Origin: Candidatus Woesearchaeota archaeon
GTDB lineage: Archaea; Nanobdellota; Nanobdellia; Woesearchaeales; JAFGLG01
Reading direction: 5' to 3'
DNA length: 64,000 bases
NCBI GenBank assembly: GCA_016928155.1
Contig: JAFGLG010000007.1
Coordinates: 122,973 to 186,972, forward strand
In this document: positions 1-8,249 of the stretch, one piece after another
How the letters are laid out: each line of letters starts with the position of its first letter
How positions within the stretch are numbered: position 1 is the stretch's first letter
The notes under the pieces: model-generated
The model's input: the letters and a program-made list of their open reading frames with translations, nothing else
Databases searched by the model: none
What the model was told of the DNA's origin: nothing
Made by a program: the position numbers and the translations under genes

Positions 1-79
1 ATATCACAAGGATAATCAATAAAATTCTTTCGGAATTATCTGCTGAATACTTATATCTTGGCGGTTTAATTCAATTCTT

Positions 80-364
80 ATGGACATTCCCGGGGCCATG
101 AAGAAAGAGATGCTCAGGAGAAGATTGAGCCATAAGACAATCAGGACTTATCTGTTCTATGTAAGGAAGTCCCTCCTGTTCTGCTCTAAGGATCCAAAGC
201 AATTTTCGAAAAAGGATTGCAGGGAATTCCTTGAGAGATATATAGAAAGATCCGGCAGCACTCTGAATGTAGCTCTCAACTCACTCAGGTTCATGATGGA
301 AGAAGTTCTTCGGAAAAGCATGAGTCTGAACATAAATCATTCAAAGATACCAAAGACCGCTTGA
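80..364 (+). CDS. N-terminal fragment of a tyrosine recombinase (XerA/phage integrase-like)
   Basis: 94 aa, all resembling the SAM-like core-binding domain that precedes the catalytic domain of archaeal Xer/tyrosine recombinases: a basic helix with LSHKTIRTY near residues 17-25, then helices ending in SLRFMMEEVL. The reading frame stops just where the linker to the catalytic domain would start (near KIPKT), so the Arg-His-Arg-Tyr active site is absent and the product cannot recombine DNA alone. A TATA-like stretch lies about 25-30 nt before the ATG. It ends 36 bp from the 3' end of a tRNA-Arg gene, the usual arrangement left by integrative elements. It may be a remnant or a standalone DNA-binding protein. 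The domain is seen; the origin is inferred. Confidence 0.6.
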   Translation: MDIPGAMKKEMLRRRLSHKTIRTYLFYVRKSLLFCSKDPKQFSKKDCREFLERYIERSGSTLNVALNSLRFMMEEVLRKSMSLNINHSKIPKTA

Positions 365-400
365 TATCTGAATCAAAGACTATATGATTTACTAAAAAAG

Positions 401-508
401 CGAGCCTGGAGGGATTCGAACCCTCATCAGCCGGTCCGAAGCCGGTCGCACTTACTGGTCAAGTGCACGGTATGATGGCACGGCATATCCAGGTTATGCT
501 ACAGGCCC
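401..508 (-). tRNA. tRNA-Arg (anticodon UCG) with a non-canonical intron
   Basis: On the minus strand a 7-bp acceptor stem forms (GGGCCTG with CAGGCTC), the discriminator is G, and no CCA is encoded. The D arm is GCAT...ATGC and the T arm is GAGGG-TTCGAAT-CCCTC. The anticodon loop CTTCGGA gives anticodon UCG. The full gene is 108 nt. Removing about 35 nt between D arm and anticodon stem (roughly 446-480) leaves 73 nt and restores a 5-bp anticodon stem (GCCGG/CCGGC). The intron therefore lies near position 27/28 instead of the usual 37/38, and it contains its own GCACTT...AAGTGC hairpin. The exact splice sites were not resolved. Confidence 0.85.
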
Positions 509-554
509 TTATGAAAAATATTTCTTGATACCACTTATAAATCTTATGCCAGAA

Positions 555-788
555 TCAGTTCGGCAGATCACGCCGGTTTTTCTTTTCCCAGACCATCCTT
601 CCTATCTCTTCCTGCCAATGCCTGATCTGATCCTCTGTGGGAAAAGGAAGACCTTCAGGCCATTTATCCCTGTCATCCCTGCCAGGAACAATGTCAGGGA
701 ATTGCCTTTCTAATGGCACAGGCTCAGGAAGCCTATCATCCTGTCTCATGGTCTTATACATATCTGCCGGCTTGGGATCATAGATCAT
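555..788 (-). CDS. Small hypothetical protein
   Basis: 77 aa, hydrophilic, rich in Pro, Asp, Arg and Trp, with no signal peptide or membrane segment and no family I recognise. A TATA element (ATTTAAATA on the minus strand, about 811-819) lies 26-28 nt upstream of the ATG, which fits a leaderless transcript. This favours the frame over the overlapping plus-strand frame. Function unknown. Confidence 0.5.
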   Translation of the reverse strand: MIYDPKPADMYKTMRQDDRLPEPVPLERQFPDIVPGRDDRDKWPEGLPFPTEDQIRHWQEEIGRMVWEKKNRRDLPN

Positions 789-908
789 AGGGCATAATGT
801 GTTTTCCTGCTATTTAAATGTTACTAGATGTTACTATTATTAAGTAAGTAAAATATATTCGGCAAAATATATAAGACAGAATATGAAAAACCCTCATAAG
901 GTTGTGCG

Positions 909-1250
909 ATGAAAAGACCGATTATCACAATGGTGACAATGCTTCTTGTTCTCATATCAGCTCTCCTAATTTCAGGATGCGGTTCGCAGAACAGTGAAAA
1001 GCTGGCGCAATGCCTTTCAGAGAAAGGAGCAGTCCTATATGGAACAGAATGGTGCAGCCACTGCCAGAACCAGAAAGAGGCATTCGGCCAAAGCTTCAGC
1101 TACATAGAATTCATTGACTGCGACAGGCAAAGTGAGAAATGCTTTGCAGAAGGGATTGAGGGATACCCGACATGGGTCATCAACGGCCAGAAATATCCAG
1201 GCAATCAGGACATCATTAGGCTAGCGGACATCTCCGGTTGCCCCATCTAG
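909..1250 (+). CDS. Lipoprotein with a thioredoxin-like domain
   Basis: 113 aa. An N-terminal hydrophobic helix ends in a lipobox (LISGC, Cys24), so the mature protein is probably lipid-anchored outside the membrane. A short thioredoxin fold follows, with the redox motif WCSHC (Cys49 and Cys52) and the cis-Pro region GYPTW. The arrangement resembles the thioredoxin domain paired with VKOR in oxidative folding, so an extracytoplasmic thiol oxidase or disulfide carrier is likely. Other Cys residues (35, and those near residues 75 and 81) may form structural disulfides. A TATA-like AAATATATAAG lies about 40 nt upstream of the ATG. No partner oxidase lies next to it. Confidence 0.8.
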   Translation: MKRPIITMVTMLLVLISALLISGCGSQNSEKLAQCLSEKGAVLYGTEWCSHCQNQKEAFGQSFSYIEFIDCDRQSEKCFAEGIEGYPTWVINGQKYPGNQDIIRLADISGCPI

Positions 1251-1320
1251 CTTATTTATAAATCTGAGTCCTATTTTATAAGCATAATATTTAAATAAGC
1301 CACTTGTCCTTCATTCTTGA

Positions 1321-2808
1321 ATGCCAGAAAAGAAGACAGAAAAGAAAGACGTCGGACTGACAGTCGATAAATCACAGTTTGCAGAATGGTATCCTGAAGT
1401 GATACTGAAAGCAGAGCTTGCAGACTATAGTCCTGTCAAAGGATGCATGATAATCAGGCCGAACGGCTACTCAATCTGGGAGAAGATACAGGCATACTTC
1501 AATGCAAGGATGAAGAAGCTCAAGGTCAGGAACGCATACTTCCCGCTCTTCATACCCGAGTCATTCTTCAAGAAAGAGGCACAGCACGCAGAAGGATTCA
1601 CACCAGAAGTCGCGTGGATAGCCAACAGGGAAGATGAAAGGCTTGCAGTCAGGCCGACATCAGAGACAATCATGTATGACTCATACTCAAAGTGGGTACG
1701 AAGCTGGAGAGACCTCCCGCTCAGGATAAACCAGTGGGCCAATGTCGTGCGATGGGAGACAAGCGCAGTCAAGCTTTTCCTGAGGACAAGAGAATTCCTC
1801 TGGCAGGAAGGACACTGCGTCTATGCAACAAAAGAGGAATGCGACCAGGAGACCTTCATCTACCTGAATGAGTATGCCAAGCTCTCAGAAGAGCTGCTTG
1901 CAGTCCCAGTCATCAAGGGAGTGAAGACAGAGAAAGAGAAATTTGCAGGGGCATTATACACAACAACTATCGAAGGCCTGATGCCGGACGGCAAAGCCCT
2001 GCAGATGGGCACATCCCACCAGCTAGGCCAGGGATTCGCAAAATCATTCGAGATCAGCTTCCTCGGAACAGACGGGAAGAAGACAATACCATGGCAGAAC
2101 TCATGGGGGCTGTCGACAAGGACAATAGGTGCAGTCGTCATGACACACGGAGACAACAAAGGGCTTGTGCTGCCGCCGAAGATAGCAGAGACGCATGCCG
2201 TGATTGTCCCGATAATATTCGACGAGACAAGGAACAAGGTGCTTGAGAAATGCCAGGAGATAAAGGCATCTATAGAGAAAGAGATGCTCAAGATATCAGA
2301 TGAGCTGTCAGTGAATATCAGTGTGCTTATAGATGACAGGGACGAATACAACCCAGGCTGGAAATTCAATGAATGGGAGCTCAAGGGGATCCCTCTGAGG
2401 ATAGAGTTCGGGCCCAAAGACCTTGAGAAAGACCAGGCCATCCTTGTGAGAAGAGACACAGGCGACAAGCTCCCGGTGCCTCTCAAAGACATCGGGAAGA
2501 ACGTGCCTAAGCTCCTTGAGATGATCCAGGATAACCTCTACCAGAAAGCAAAGAAGTTCATGATGTCCAACATAGCCGAGACAGACAGCATGGATGAGAT
2601 GATACAGCAGATAGAGCAGAAGAAGATGGTCAAGGTGGACTACTGCTGCAATGCAGAATGCGAAGAGTCAATAAAAGAGAAGACAGGCGGAGCAACAGCA
2701 AGATGCATCCTGCTGGATCCAAAGATGAACAAGATAGAATCAGAAGTGAAATGCATCCACTGCAGGAAGAAAGCCAAGCATAAGGTACTTTTCGCAAAAG
2801 CCTACTGA
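1321..2808 (+). CDS. proS: Prolyl-tRNA synthetase, archaeal/eukaryotic type
   Basis: 495 aa, normal length for the short archaeal/eukaryotic-type ProRS, which charges tRNA-Pro with proline in the cytoplasm. Class II signatures are present: motif 2 around VVRWETSAVK and RTREFLWQEGH, and motif 3 near WGLSTRTIGAVVMTHGD. The anticodon-binding domain follows (VLIDDRDEYNPGWKFNEWELKGIP). The C-terminal zinc-binding domain has paired Cys residues (CCNAEC, later CIHC), and the chain ends in the conserved Tyr. ATTTAAATAA about 30 nt upstream of the ATG suggests a leaderless mRNA. Confidence 0.97.
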   Translation: MPEKKTEKKDVGLTVDKSQFAEWYPEVILKAELADYSPVKGCMIIRPNGYSIWEKIQAYFNARMKKLKVRNAYFPLFIPESFFKKEAQHAEGFTPEVAWIANREDERLAVRPTSETIMYDSYSKWVRSWRDLPLRINQWANVVRWETSAVKLFLRTREFLWQEGHCVYATKEECDQETFIYLNEYAKLSEELLAVPVIKGVKTEKEKFAGALYTTTIEGLMPDGKALQMGTSHQLGQGFAKSFEISFLGTDGKKTIPWQNSWGLSTRTIGAVVMTHGDNKGLVLPPKIAETHAVIVPIIFDETRNKVLEKCQEIKASIEKEMLKISDELSVNISVLIDDRDEYNPGWKFNEWELKGIPLRIEFGPKDLEKDQAILVRRDTGDKLPVPLKDIGKNVPKLLEMIQDNLYQKAKKFMMSNIAETDSMDEMIQQIEQKKMVKVDYCCNAECEESIKEKTGGATARCILLDPKMNKIESEVKCIHCRKKAKHKVLFAKAY

Positions 2809-2869
2809 ATCCCTTATCTATTATTAGTGATTACAAACTTTTTTAAAAACACACACTTCTCCATCAAAT

Positions 2870-3082
2870 ATGGCAGATGCAATCCCTTATGATCCGTTCC
2901 CTGTCTTCATAATGCACTATCTGAAGCAGTATGTTGACATAAGGAACCATCCCGATCCTTTTGGGCAGTTCAGAAGACCCTTAAACGCTTCTGTGCACAA
3001 CCATAATGGGCACAATGGATATCATTTCCTTGAGCATAAGAAGATGTACGAAAGGATACATTATCCCCAAGGGAAAAGATAG
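2870..3082 (+). CDS. Small hypothetical protein
   Basis: 70 aa, rich in His, Pro, Tyr and Asn (for example VHNHNGHNGYH near residues 42-52), with no membrane segment. A TTTTTAAAAA promoter element sits about 28 nt before the ATG, so transcription could start at the start codon. The His-rich stretch could bind metal, but no family is recognised. Confidence 0.45.
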   Translation: MADAIPYDPFPVFIMHYLKQYVDIRNHPDPFGQFRRPLNASVHNHNGHNGYHFLEHKKMYERIHYPQGKR

Positions 3083-3270
3083 AAGCTGTGAACACGACAT
3101 CCGGCGATAAACAGCATTCTTCACAAGCATTCTCCCAAAAAAGGGTTCATATGCGCACAACCTCCCATATATCTGTCAGATACTTGCAGGATACCTGTCA
3201 GATCAAAGAGGTCAAAGCGGTATTTATTGCAGGCATCAGGCAAGAAAATACAAAAAAATCTTTCCAAAGC

Positions 3271-4887
3271 TCATCCGAGCAGGTCCATCATCCAGTTCAG
3301 GAGGGCTTCCCAGAGAGTCACATCATCAATAGATCCCATGACCCTGTCGCCGAAAAGCGATGATGCCATGTACTTCCATTTCTTCGGCGCATTGTCGCGT
3401 GTCTCGTCTGAGAAATACTCATCGTTATAGTAAGCCCAGACCTCCTTGATGGGATAATCATGCACTTCCCAGTAATCGAAAGGGGCGCCTTCCCTCTCAT
3501 GCTTCTCGCCATCCAGGTAATATGGGCCTGAAGTCGGGTCAAGGACGATCCACTGGCCATCCTTGCTGTATTCGACCCATGCATGTCCGCCGGAACTGTC
3601 GCCGAAGTCGACCTCACCGAGAGCCACCCTCACATTCTCAGCAGGCATTCCGGAAGCCCTCAGCATGGATACAAGGGCATTGGCCTGTTCAGAGCAGTCT
3701 GAGACAAGCTTTCCCTGCACCGGGTTCTCGTCGATGCCTGCAGTGCCGAACAGCTGCTCAGGTTTTATCCAGTTGTCATTCATACCCCAAAGTTCCTTGT
3801 CAGAGATCCAGACAAAACCGACAGCTTTCAGGTAATTCTCCTCGACAGACCCTTCTGAGTGTCCTTTGACATCATCAGGTGTCACAAAATCCTGATAAGG
3901 CGTGATCCTGCCCTTCTCTGCTTTCCAGCCTGACTCGAATTTTTCCTTCAGCTCGCTGTAATCAGGGACATCATTTATGTTCTCATAATACTTCAACTGT
4001 CTGATTTTTTCAAGGGCTTCCCCTCTCATGTCTTCCTTAGCTGCATTGATGAAATTATTTATCTTGACATCATCAGCAAGCCTCATGATGCAGTTGTTCT
4101 CGAGAAGCTTGTGGACATGATCCTTGGGGAACAGGAAGACTATGAACGCGTACTTCTCTGTGTCAATCCTCTTCTTGATAAGCTTCTCAGGGACATCAGG
4201 GATCGTGCACCTGGTCTTGTCTATCTGGATAGCATATCTCCCGAGCTCACCCTTCAGGAATTTCCTCGCAGCGACGACAGCCTGGGCGCCTTCCTTGTCC
4301 TCGATGGAGCCATAATCAATCTCACCTCTCTTCTCCTTCTCAATCTGGGCCCTGACATGATCGAGATTCTTCTTTGTCATGAAATTCTTATTGTCCTTCC
4401 TCAGCTTTGCAGCGAGCTTAGGATCGATACCAGCCGGAAACTGCTCAGGAGCAAGGTCTTCAGTATCCTCTCCAGACCCATCAAGGATATCCCGCTCAAG
4501 GACATCCCCTATAGGTCCATCCTTACCGTCATCTCTGTAGGAATCGCTTGCAGATCCACTCCTGGAATGCGTAGAATCATCATCCTCTGTGCGATAATCA
4601 TCAGAATCATCATCTTCATCAGATGGCCACTCCTGCTCTCCGGTCTCCTTGTCCCCATCATGATCCCCCTCGGCAGACCCATAAACGATATCATCAAGGA
4701 CAGTCTCATTGTCTTCCAGAAGCTGGAAACCCGCAGAAGCAGGCTCGAATATAATGCTATCATAGATCCCTGAATCTTTTTCAGGGACTGCCTTAATCGC
4801 AGCATTAGATAGAGGAACAGAAAATACTGAAATCATAAATACTACAATACACATCACAGCAAATCCTTGCAAAGCATATTCTTTCAA
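3271..4887 (-). CDS. Exported transglutaminase-like cysteine peptidase-fold protein
   Basis: About 538 aa. An N-terminal hydrophobic helix (signal peptide or anchor) is followed by a long acidic, Ser/Asp-rich low-complexity segment, a charged helical region, and a C-terminal transglutaminase core. The triad is visible: Cys about 398 in SDCSEQANALV, His about 435 in GGHAWVEY and Asp about 450 in VLDPTSG. Archaeal relatives are usually peptidases or cell-surface processing enzymes; the substrate is unknown. I chose TTG at 4887 because GGGGGTG lies about 6 nt before it. An upstream GTG at 4896 is the alternative. It is divergent from the small membrane gene at 5019, with shared A/T-rich promoter DNA at 4911-4968. 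Confidence 0.8.
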   Translation of the reverse strand: MKEYALQGFAVMCIVVFMISVFSVPLSNAAIKAVPEKDSGIYDSIIFEPASAGFQLLEDNETVLDDIVYGSAEGDHDGDKETGEQEWPSDEDDDSDDYRTEDDDSTHSRSGSASDSYRDDGKDGPIGDVLERDILDGSGEDTEDLAPEQFPAGIDPKLAAKLRKDNKNFMTKKNLDHVRAQIEKEKRGEIDYGSIEDKEGAQAVVAARKFLKGELGRYAIQIDKTRCTIPDVPEKLIKKRIDTEKYAFIVFLFPKDHVHKLLENNCIMRLADDVKINNFINAAKEDMRGEALEKIRQLKYYENINDVPDYSELKEKFESGWKAEKGRITPYQDFVTPDDVKGHSEGSVEENYLKAVGFVWISDKELWGMNDNWIKPEQLFGTAGIDENPVQGKLVSDCSEQANALVSMLRASGMPAENVRVALGEVDFGDSSGGHAWVEYSKDGQWIVLDPTSGPYYLDGEKHEREGAPFDYWEVHDYPIKEVWAYYNDEYFSDETRDNAPKKWKYMASSLFGDRVMGSIDDVTLWEALLNWMMDLLG

Positions 4888-4910
4888 CGCGGACACCCCC
4901 TGTCAAGATT

Positions 4911-4968
4911 GGAGTCTATATAAATTATATAAATATTGTGCCAGAACAATCAACTATTTATATATGCG
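4911..4968. promoter_or_regulatory. Divergent promoter region
   Basis: Two A/T-rich TATA-like blocks lie back to back: TATATAAATTATATAAAT at about 4917-4934, placed for the minus-strand transglutaminase gene, and ATTTATATAT at about 4953-4962, placed for the plus-strand gene at 5019 with a leader of about 30 nt. Confidence 0.5.
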
Positions 4969-5018
4969 CCTATCCTGTGCACCGGTCAACAAAACAATCA
5001 AATTTACGGGGGAATAAT

Positions 5019-5234
5019 ATGAAAAGTCACAAAAGTGTCAAGATGCCCATATTCTGGCTTGTGATAGTGATCGTATTGATAATCGGATTGCTGCTTGGGA
5101 TGATATTCGGATTCGGTCTCGGGAAGGATGCAACCAAGTCACAGGTAGAGAGATGCATCGAGCAGTGCCGGGAAGAGTGCCCGCAGGCTGATCTTCCAGA
5201 AGTAGGGGCTCTGCACACATTCACATGGGGATAG
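5019..5234 (+). CDS. Small single-pass membrane protein with Cys-rich tail
   Basis: 71 aa from the ATG at 5019, which follows an ACGGGGG ribosome-binding stretch. A basic N-terminus (MKSHKSVK) precedes one strong transmembrane helix (about residues 9-32, ending GMIFGFGLG). A short external part carries CIEQCREEC, three spaced Cys. It resembles other membrane-anchored Cys-containing small proteins in this window (23445, 35641). Function unknown. Confidence 0.6.
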   Translation: MKSHKSVKMPIFWLVIVIVLIIGLLLGMIFGFGLGKDATKSQVERCIEQCREECPQADLPEVGALHTFTWG

Positions 5235-5273
5235 CCTTTTCGGATAATCAATATCCATGGACCAGTCCCAGGA

Positions 5274-7937
5274 TTATTTCGGGATGACTCCGTAGATGGG
5301 GATAAGTTCTTTTTTTCCCTTCACTTTCAGCGGAGCAAGAGGCACAATATCTGCTGGGAATGAATTCTCATCAAAACTTCCGTCGCTTCTCATAGCATCA
5401 TAAGTAAATCTGCTGATCAGTATGTCAGGCATCTTCTCACCAGTATCGGGATGGGTCTTCCCTGCAAGGTCACAGAGCCTCGCTCCAAGATTCACAGCAT
5501 CACCGATCACAGTAAAGTCCTCATAGATGCCTGTCACACCAAGAGGCCCTGCAATCATCCTTCCTGTGTTTATCCCGATGCCTATCGGCCTGTACAGAAG
5601 GCCTTTGCTTTCCCTCTCCTTCTCCAGCCCTTTCATCTCATTCTGCATCTTGACAGCAGCAAGGACCGCCCTATATGCATCGTCAGGCTTCTGTATTGGC
5701 CAGCCGAAATCTGCCATAATGGCATCTCCTATGGTCTTGTCGATGGTGCCGAGGTTTTCCTTGATTGTCGAGAAGCATCTTGACATGTATGCTGAAAGGA
5801 ATTCAGTGATGATCTCCGGCTGTGATGTATTCTCTTCAGTGGCTGTGGTGAATCCCCTGACATCAGATTCCAGGATTGTGGCAGTGATGGCTTTAGGCAT
5901 AAAAAGCTCATGGCTCCTCTCTCCCAACCTTATTATCTCTTCCATGACAGAAGGATCGACCATCCTGGCAAGCGCACTCTTTATCCTGTGGATATCTGTG
6001 GCGAGAGTGAATCCATTGGCAGCCCTGTCAGCGAAATACTTGCCTATCATGATCTCTTCAGGACCAATAAGCGGCCTGTATACCGGTGAGTCTGCAGTTA
6101 TCAGGCCATACATAATCCTGTTGCCCTCTGAGTCATTCCTGAAGATCGGTATCATGAAGCAATCATTATATGCGGCGCTGAACTTGTCATGCTCGTGGTC
6201 GCCTGCGGCTTCAAGATTCTTTTTGATGTCACCGATGATGGATCTCGGATCATATCCTGTCTTGTGGCAGACAACACCAGGTATGCCCCTTGCCAGAGAG
6301 ATGCATTCAAAAGGCCTGTCTTCGACACAGCCCTTGCCCCAGTCCTGCTCCTCAAGCGTATAGAACGCATTCGACAGCAGTCCAAGCTCAAGCCCGGCAT
6401 CGTCACTGTTCCCTGGCCTTCCCGCAAAATTCCTCGGCACGAGAATGCCGAAATCCATTGCATTCTGCACCTGCTTCGAGACCTCCCTGACCAGCAATCC
6501 GGTGATATCATTATTCCCCATATTATCTTCAGCATTCTCTCCTGCAGGTTCTTCAATCCTGCATTCGCTGTATCTGCCTAAGTCATATCTGCCGTCAATG
6601 ATGGATCTAACCTCATCAATGCCAAGAGCCTGTGTCCGCATCTTTTTCAGCTCATCCCTGACGAAGGAATCCAATGAGCCTTCATCTATACCTGCTTCAG
6701 AAGCCCTCTTGTATGCGACCAGAATCTGATAGGCTTTCTGCCTGTACGTCGGCAGGATTATGTCATCCAGGAGCCTTATCGTTTCAATCTTCTCTTCACT
6801 CTTCTGGCCCTTGATATGCTCTGCCATATAACTCCCCAACTGGCTGTTACTCACGTCACTGCTGAGCGCTGATTCAAATGCCGCAATCCTGTGCCTTGGA
6901 AGGATGATGCCCTGCAATTCTTCAGGTCCGAAATGATCCGCCAGCATCGAGAGATCGAAAGACTCATCTTTTATCTCATCCCACTTCCTGTAGGCCCAGA
7001 GCACACCCCTCTCAAAAGGAGTGCACTGGATGAACTTCTCAAGCAGGAACCCGAGATAAGAATGAAGAGCCTTCTTGGCAGCGACCTGATCTGTCTGGAG
7101 CACAGCCAGCTGCTCAGGGTCCAGGACTGCCCTGCTGGCCTTGAAATATCCTTTCTCATAATCCGCCCTGTCCCTGAAGACCTCATTGAACAGGATCGTT
7201 TCAGCAAGGTCCATCCTACGGGCGTGGTAATGCCTGGAAAATGTCTCAAATGATTCCGGGCTGTCGCTGATCTTCAGCTTCCCGCCCCTTAGCAGCCCCA
7301 CCACACTCTGGGCTATATCATGGTCTATAAGGAAACCGTCTATCTCTCTGCATAATTCCTCTACACTTTTTGAGGGTGTTGAGTATGGTGTCTCTTTCAG
7401 CGCACCTGACAATATCTCTGCAAGCGCCACTATCTGGCCTGCTCTGCCCATACCCCTGGCATCTCCAAAGTTGAGCTTATGATGATCCTGTATAGCTGAT
7501 CTCTCAACCCCGGAAAGCTCATATCTCCTGCAGATCTCAGCGCCCCTCATCGGGTGCTCAGTCATGGATCTGCCGAATTCAGCCCTGAACTGCTGCTTTA
7601 TCTCCCTCTCTTCCGGAGAGTCAGCATCGTCTGCAGCCAGGGGAGTCTGCGAGAAAACATAAGACTCCCGGACAGAGCCTATGTCGTGGAGCAGGGCTGC
7701 CCTGCTTATCTGGTCCAGGAGCCTATTCCCTCTGATCCCTGTCTCTTCTGCTATCATGTTGGCAACCATCCAGACATGATAAGCATGTCCGACACGGTAC
7801 TGCTCTTTTCCTGTGAACATCAGGCTGAATCTGTCATGCAGAGAGAGCGCATCAGGTTCAAGCACCGGTGCATCAACTAGCTCCTCTAGTGTGTTGACTA
7901 TTCCATCCTTGAATAAGGCTTTCTTTCGGTAGGTCAT
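5274..7937 (-). CDS. HD domain - GAF-like - class III nucleotidyl cyclase
   Basis: 887 aa, soluble. An N-terminal HD phosphohydrolase-type domain (about 45-215) carries HAYH (51-54), HD (84-85), EHP (127-129) and DHH (151-153). A long helical region and a GAF-like domain (about 480-650) follow. The C-terminal class III adenylate/guanylate cyclase domain (about 680-887) has metal Asp692 (SDVRGFT) and Asp738 (KTIGDAIMADFG), substrate Lys734, Thr809 in place of the second specificity residue, and transition-state Asn816 and Arg820 (GDAVNLGAR). All catalytic residues are present. Lys plus Thr is the pattern of class IIIb adenylate cyclases, so cAMP is the best guess. It may also hydrolyse a nucleotide through HD. 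No receptor protein is recognised nearby. Confidence 0.9.
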   Translation of the reverse strand: MTYRKKALFKDGIVNTLEELVDAPVLEPDALSLHDRFSLMFTGKEQYRVGHAYHVWMVANMIAEETGIRGNRLLDQISRAALLHDIGSVRESYVFSQTPLAADDADSPEEREIKQQFRAEFGRSMTEHPMRGAEICRRYELSGVERSAIQDHHKLNFGDARGMGRAGQIVALAEILSGALKETPYSTPSKSVEELCREIDGFLIDHDIAQSVVGLLRGGKLKISDSPESFETFSRHYHARRMDLAETILFNEVFRDRADYEKGYFKASRAVLDPEQLAVLQTDQVAAKKALHSYLGFLLEKFIQCTPFERGVLWAYRKWDEIKDESFDLSMLADHFGPEELQGIILPRHRIAAFESALSSDVSNSQLGSYMAEHIKGQKSEEKIETIRLLDDIILPTYRQKAYQILVAYKRASEAGIDEGSLDSFVRDELKKMRTQALGIDEVRSIIDGRYDLGRYSECRIEEPAGENAEDNMGNNDITGLLVREVSKQVQNAMDFGILVPRNFAGRPGNSDDAGLELGLLSNAFYTLEEQDWGKGCVEDRPFECISLARGIPGVVCHKTGYDPRSIIGDIKKNLEAAGDHEHDKFSAAYNDCFMIPIFRNDSEGNRIMYGLITADSPVYRPLIGPEEIMIGKYFADRAANGFTLATDIHRIKSALARMVDPSVMEEIIRLGERSHELFMPKAITATILESDVRGFTTATEENTSQPEIITEFLSAYMSRCFSTIKENLGTIDKTIGDAIMADFGWPIQKPDDAYRAVLAAVKMQNEMKGLEKERESKGLLYRPIGIGINTGRMIAGPLGVTGIYEDFTVIGDAVNLGARLCDLAGKTHPDTGEKMPDILISRFTYDAMRSDGSFDENSFPADIVPLAPLKVKGKKELIPIYGVIPK

Positions 7938-7949
7938 TTTCAGCAGGTT

Positions 7950-8112
7950 TTATCCCCTGTCTTGGGTTTGCAGGTCCCTGTTCTGCAGGCCGAGTTTTTT
8001 GGCTGGCTCTGAGATGAGGTCTATGGCTTCAGCAGGCTGCGGTCCACTGAGATATTCCAGCAGTCTTGAATCTTGAACCTTTCCTTACCATCTATCCAGA
8101 ACCAAGCCTCTT
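7950..8112 (-). pseudogene. Possible decayed gene upstream of the cyclase
   Basis: The 312-bp stretch 7938-8249 holds no intact gene. On the minus strand two overlapping frames look coding. One (distal) reads EAWFWIDGKERFKIQD. The other (proximal) reads LLEYLSGPQPAEAIDLIS and runs to a stop at 7950, 12 nt before the cyclase ATG. Joined by one frameshift they would give a continuous tail of about 55 residues. No start codon serves the proximal frame. It is probably the 3' end of a decayed upstream gene in the cyclase operon; family not recognised. Confidence 0.3.
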
Positions 8113-8249
8113 TTCAAACAAACAGCATAAATCTAGCATAAATTTGGGATGCCTTTAAAAAGGGAATTTCTCTATTTATAAATTTTTCGTTTGGCAGGCA
8201 AAAACTTTATATATCCCTACTTGCCTAACCAATCCCAGAATTCTTTGAG

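Noticed and set aside
525-713. Plus-strand frame overlapping the small gene at 555-788
   Set aside because: No promoter or ribosome-binding site; the minus-strand frame has a TATA box at the right distance.
1860-2492. A 210-codon frame antisense to proS
   Set aside because: It lies wholly within the prolyl-tRNA synthetase gene and shows Ser-rich shadow composition.
4111-4773. A 220-codon plus-strand frame antisense to the transglutaminase gene
   Set aside because: The opposite frame has a signal sequence, a catalytic triad and a promoter; this one has none of these.
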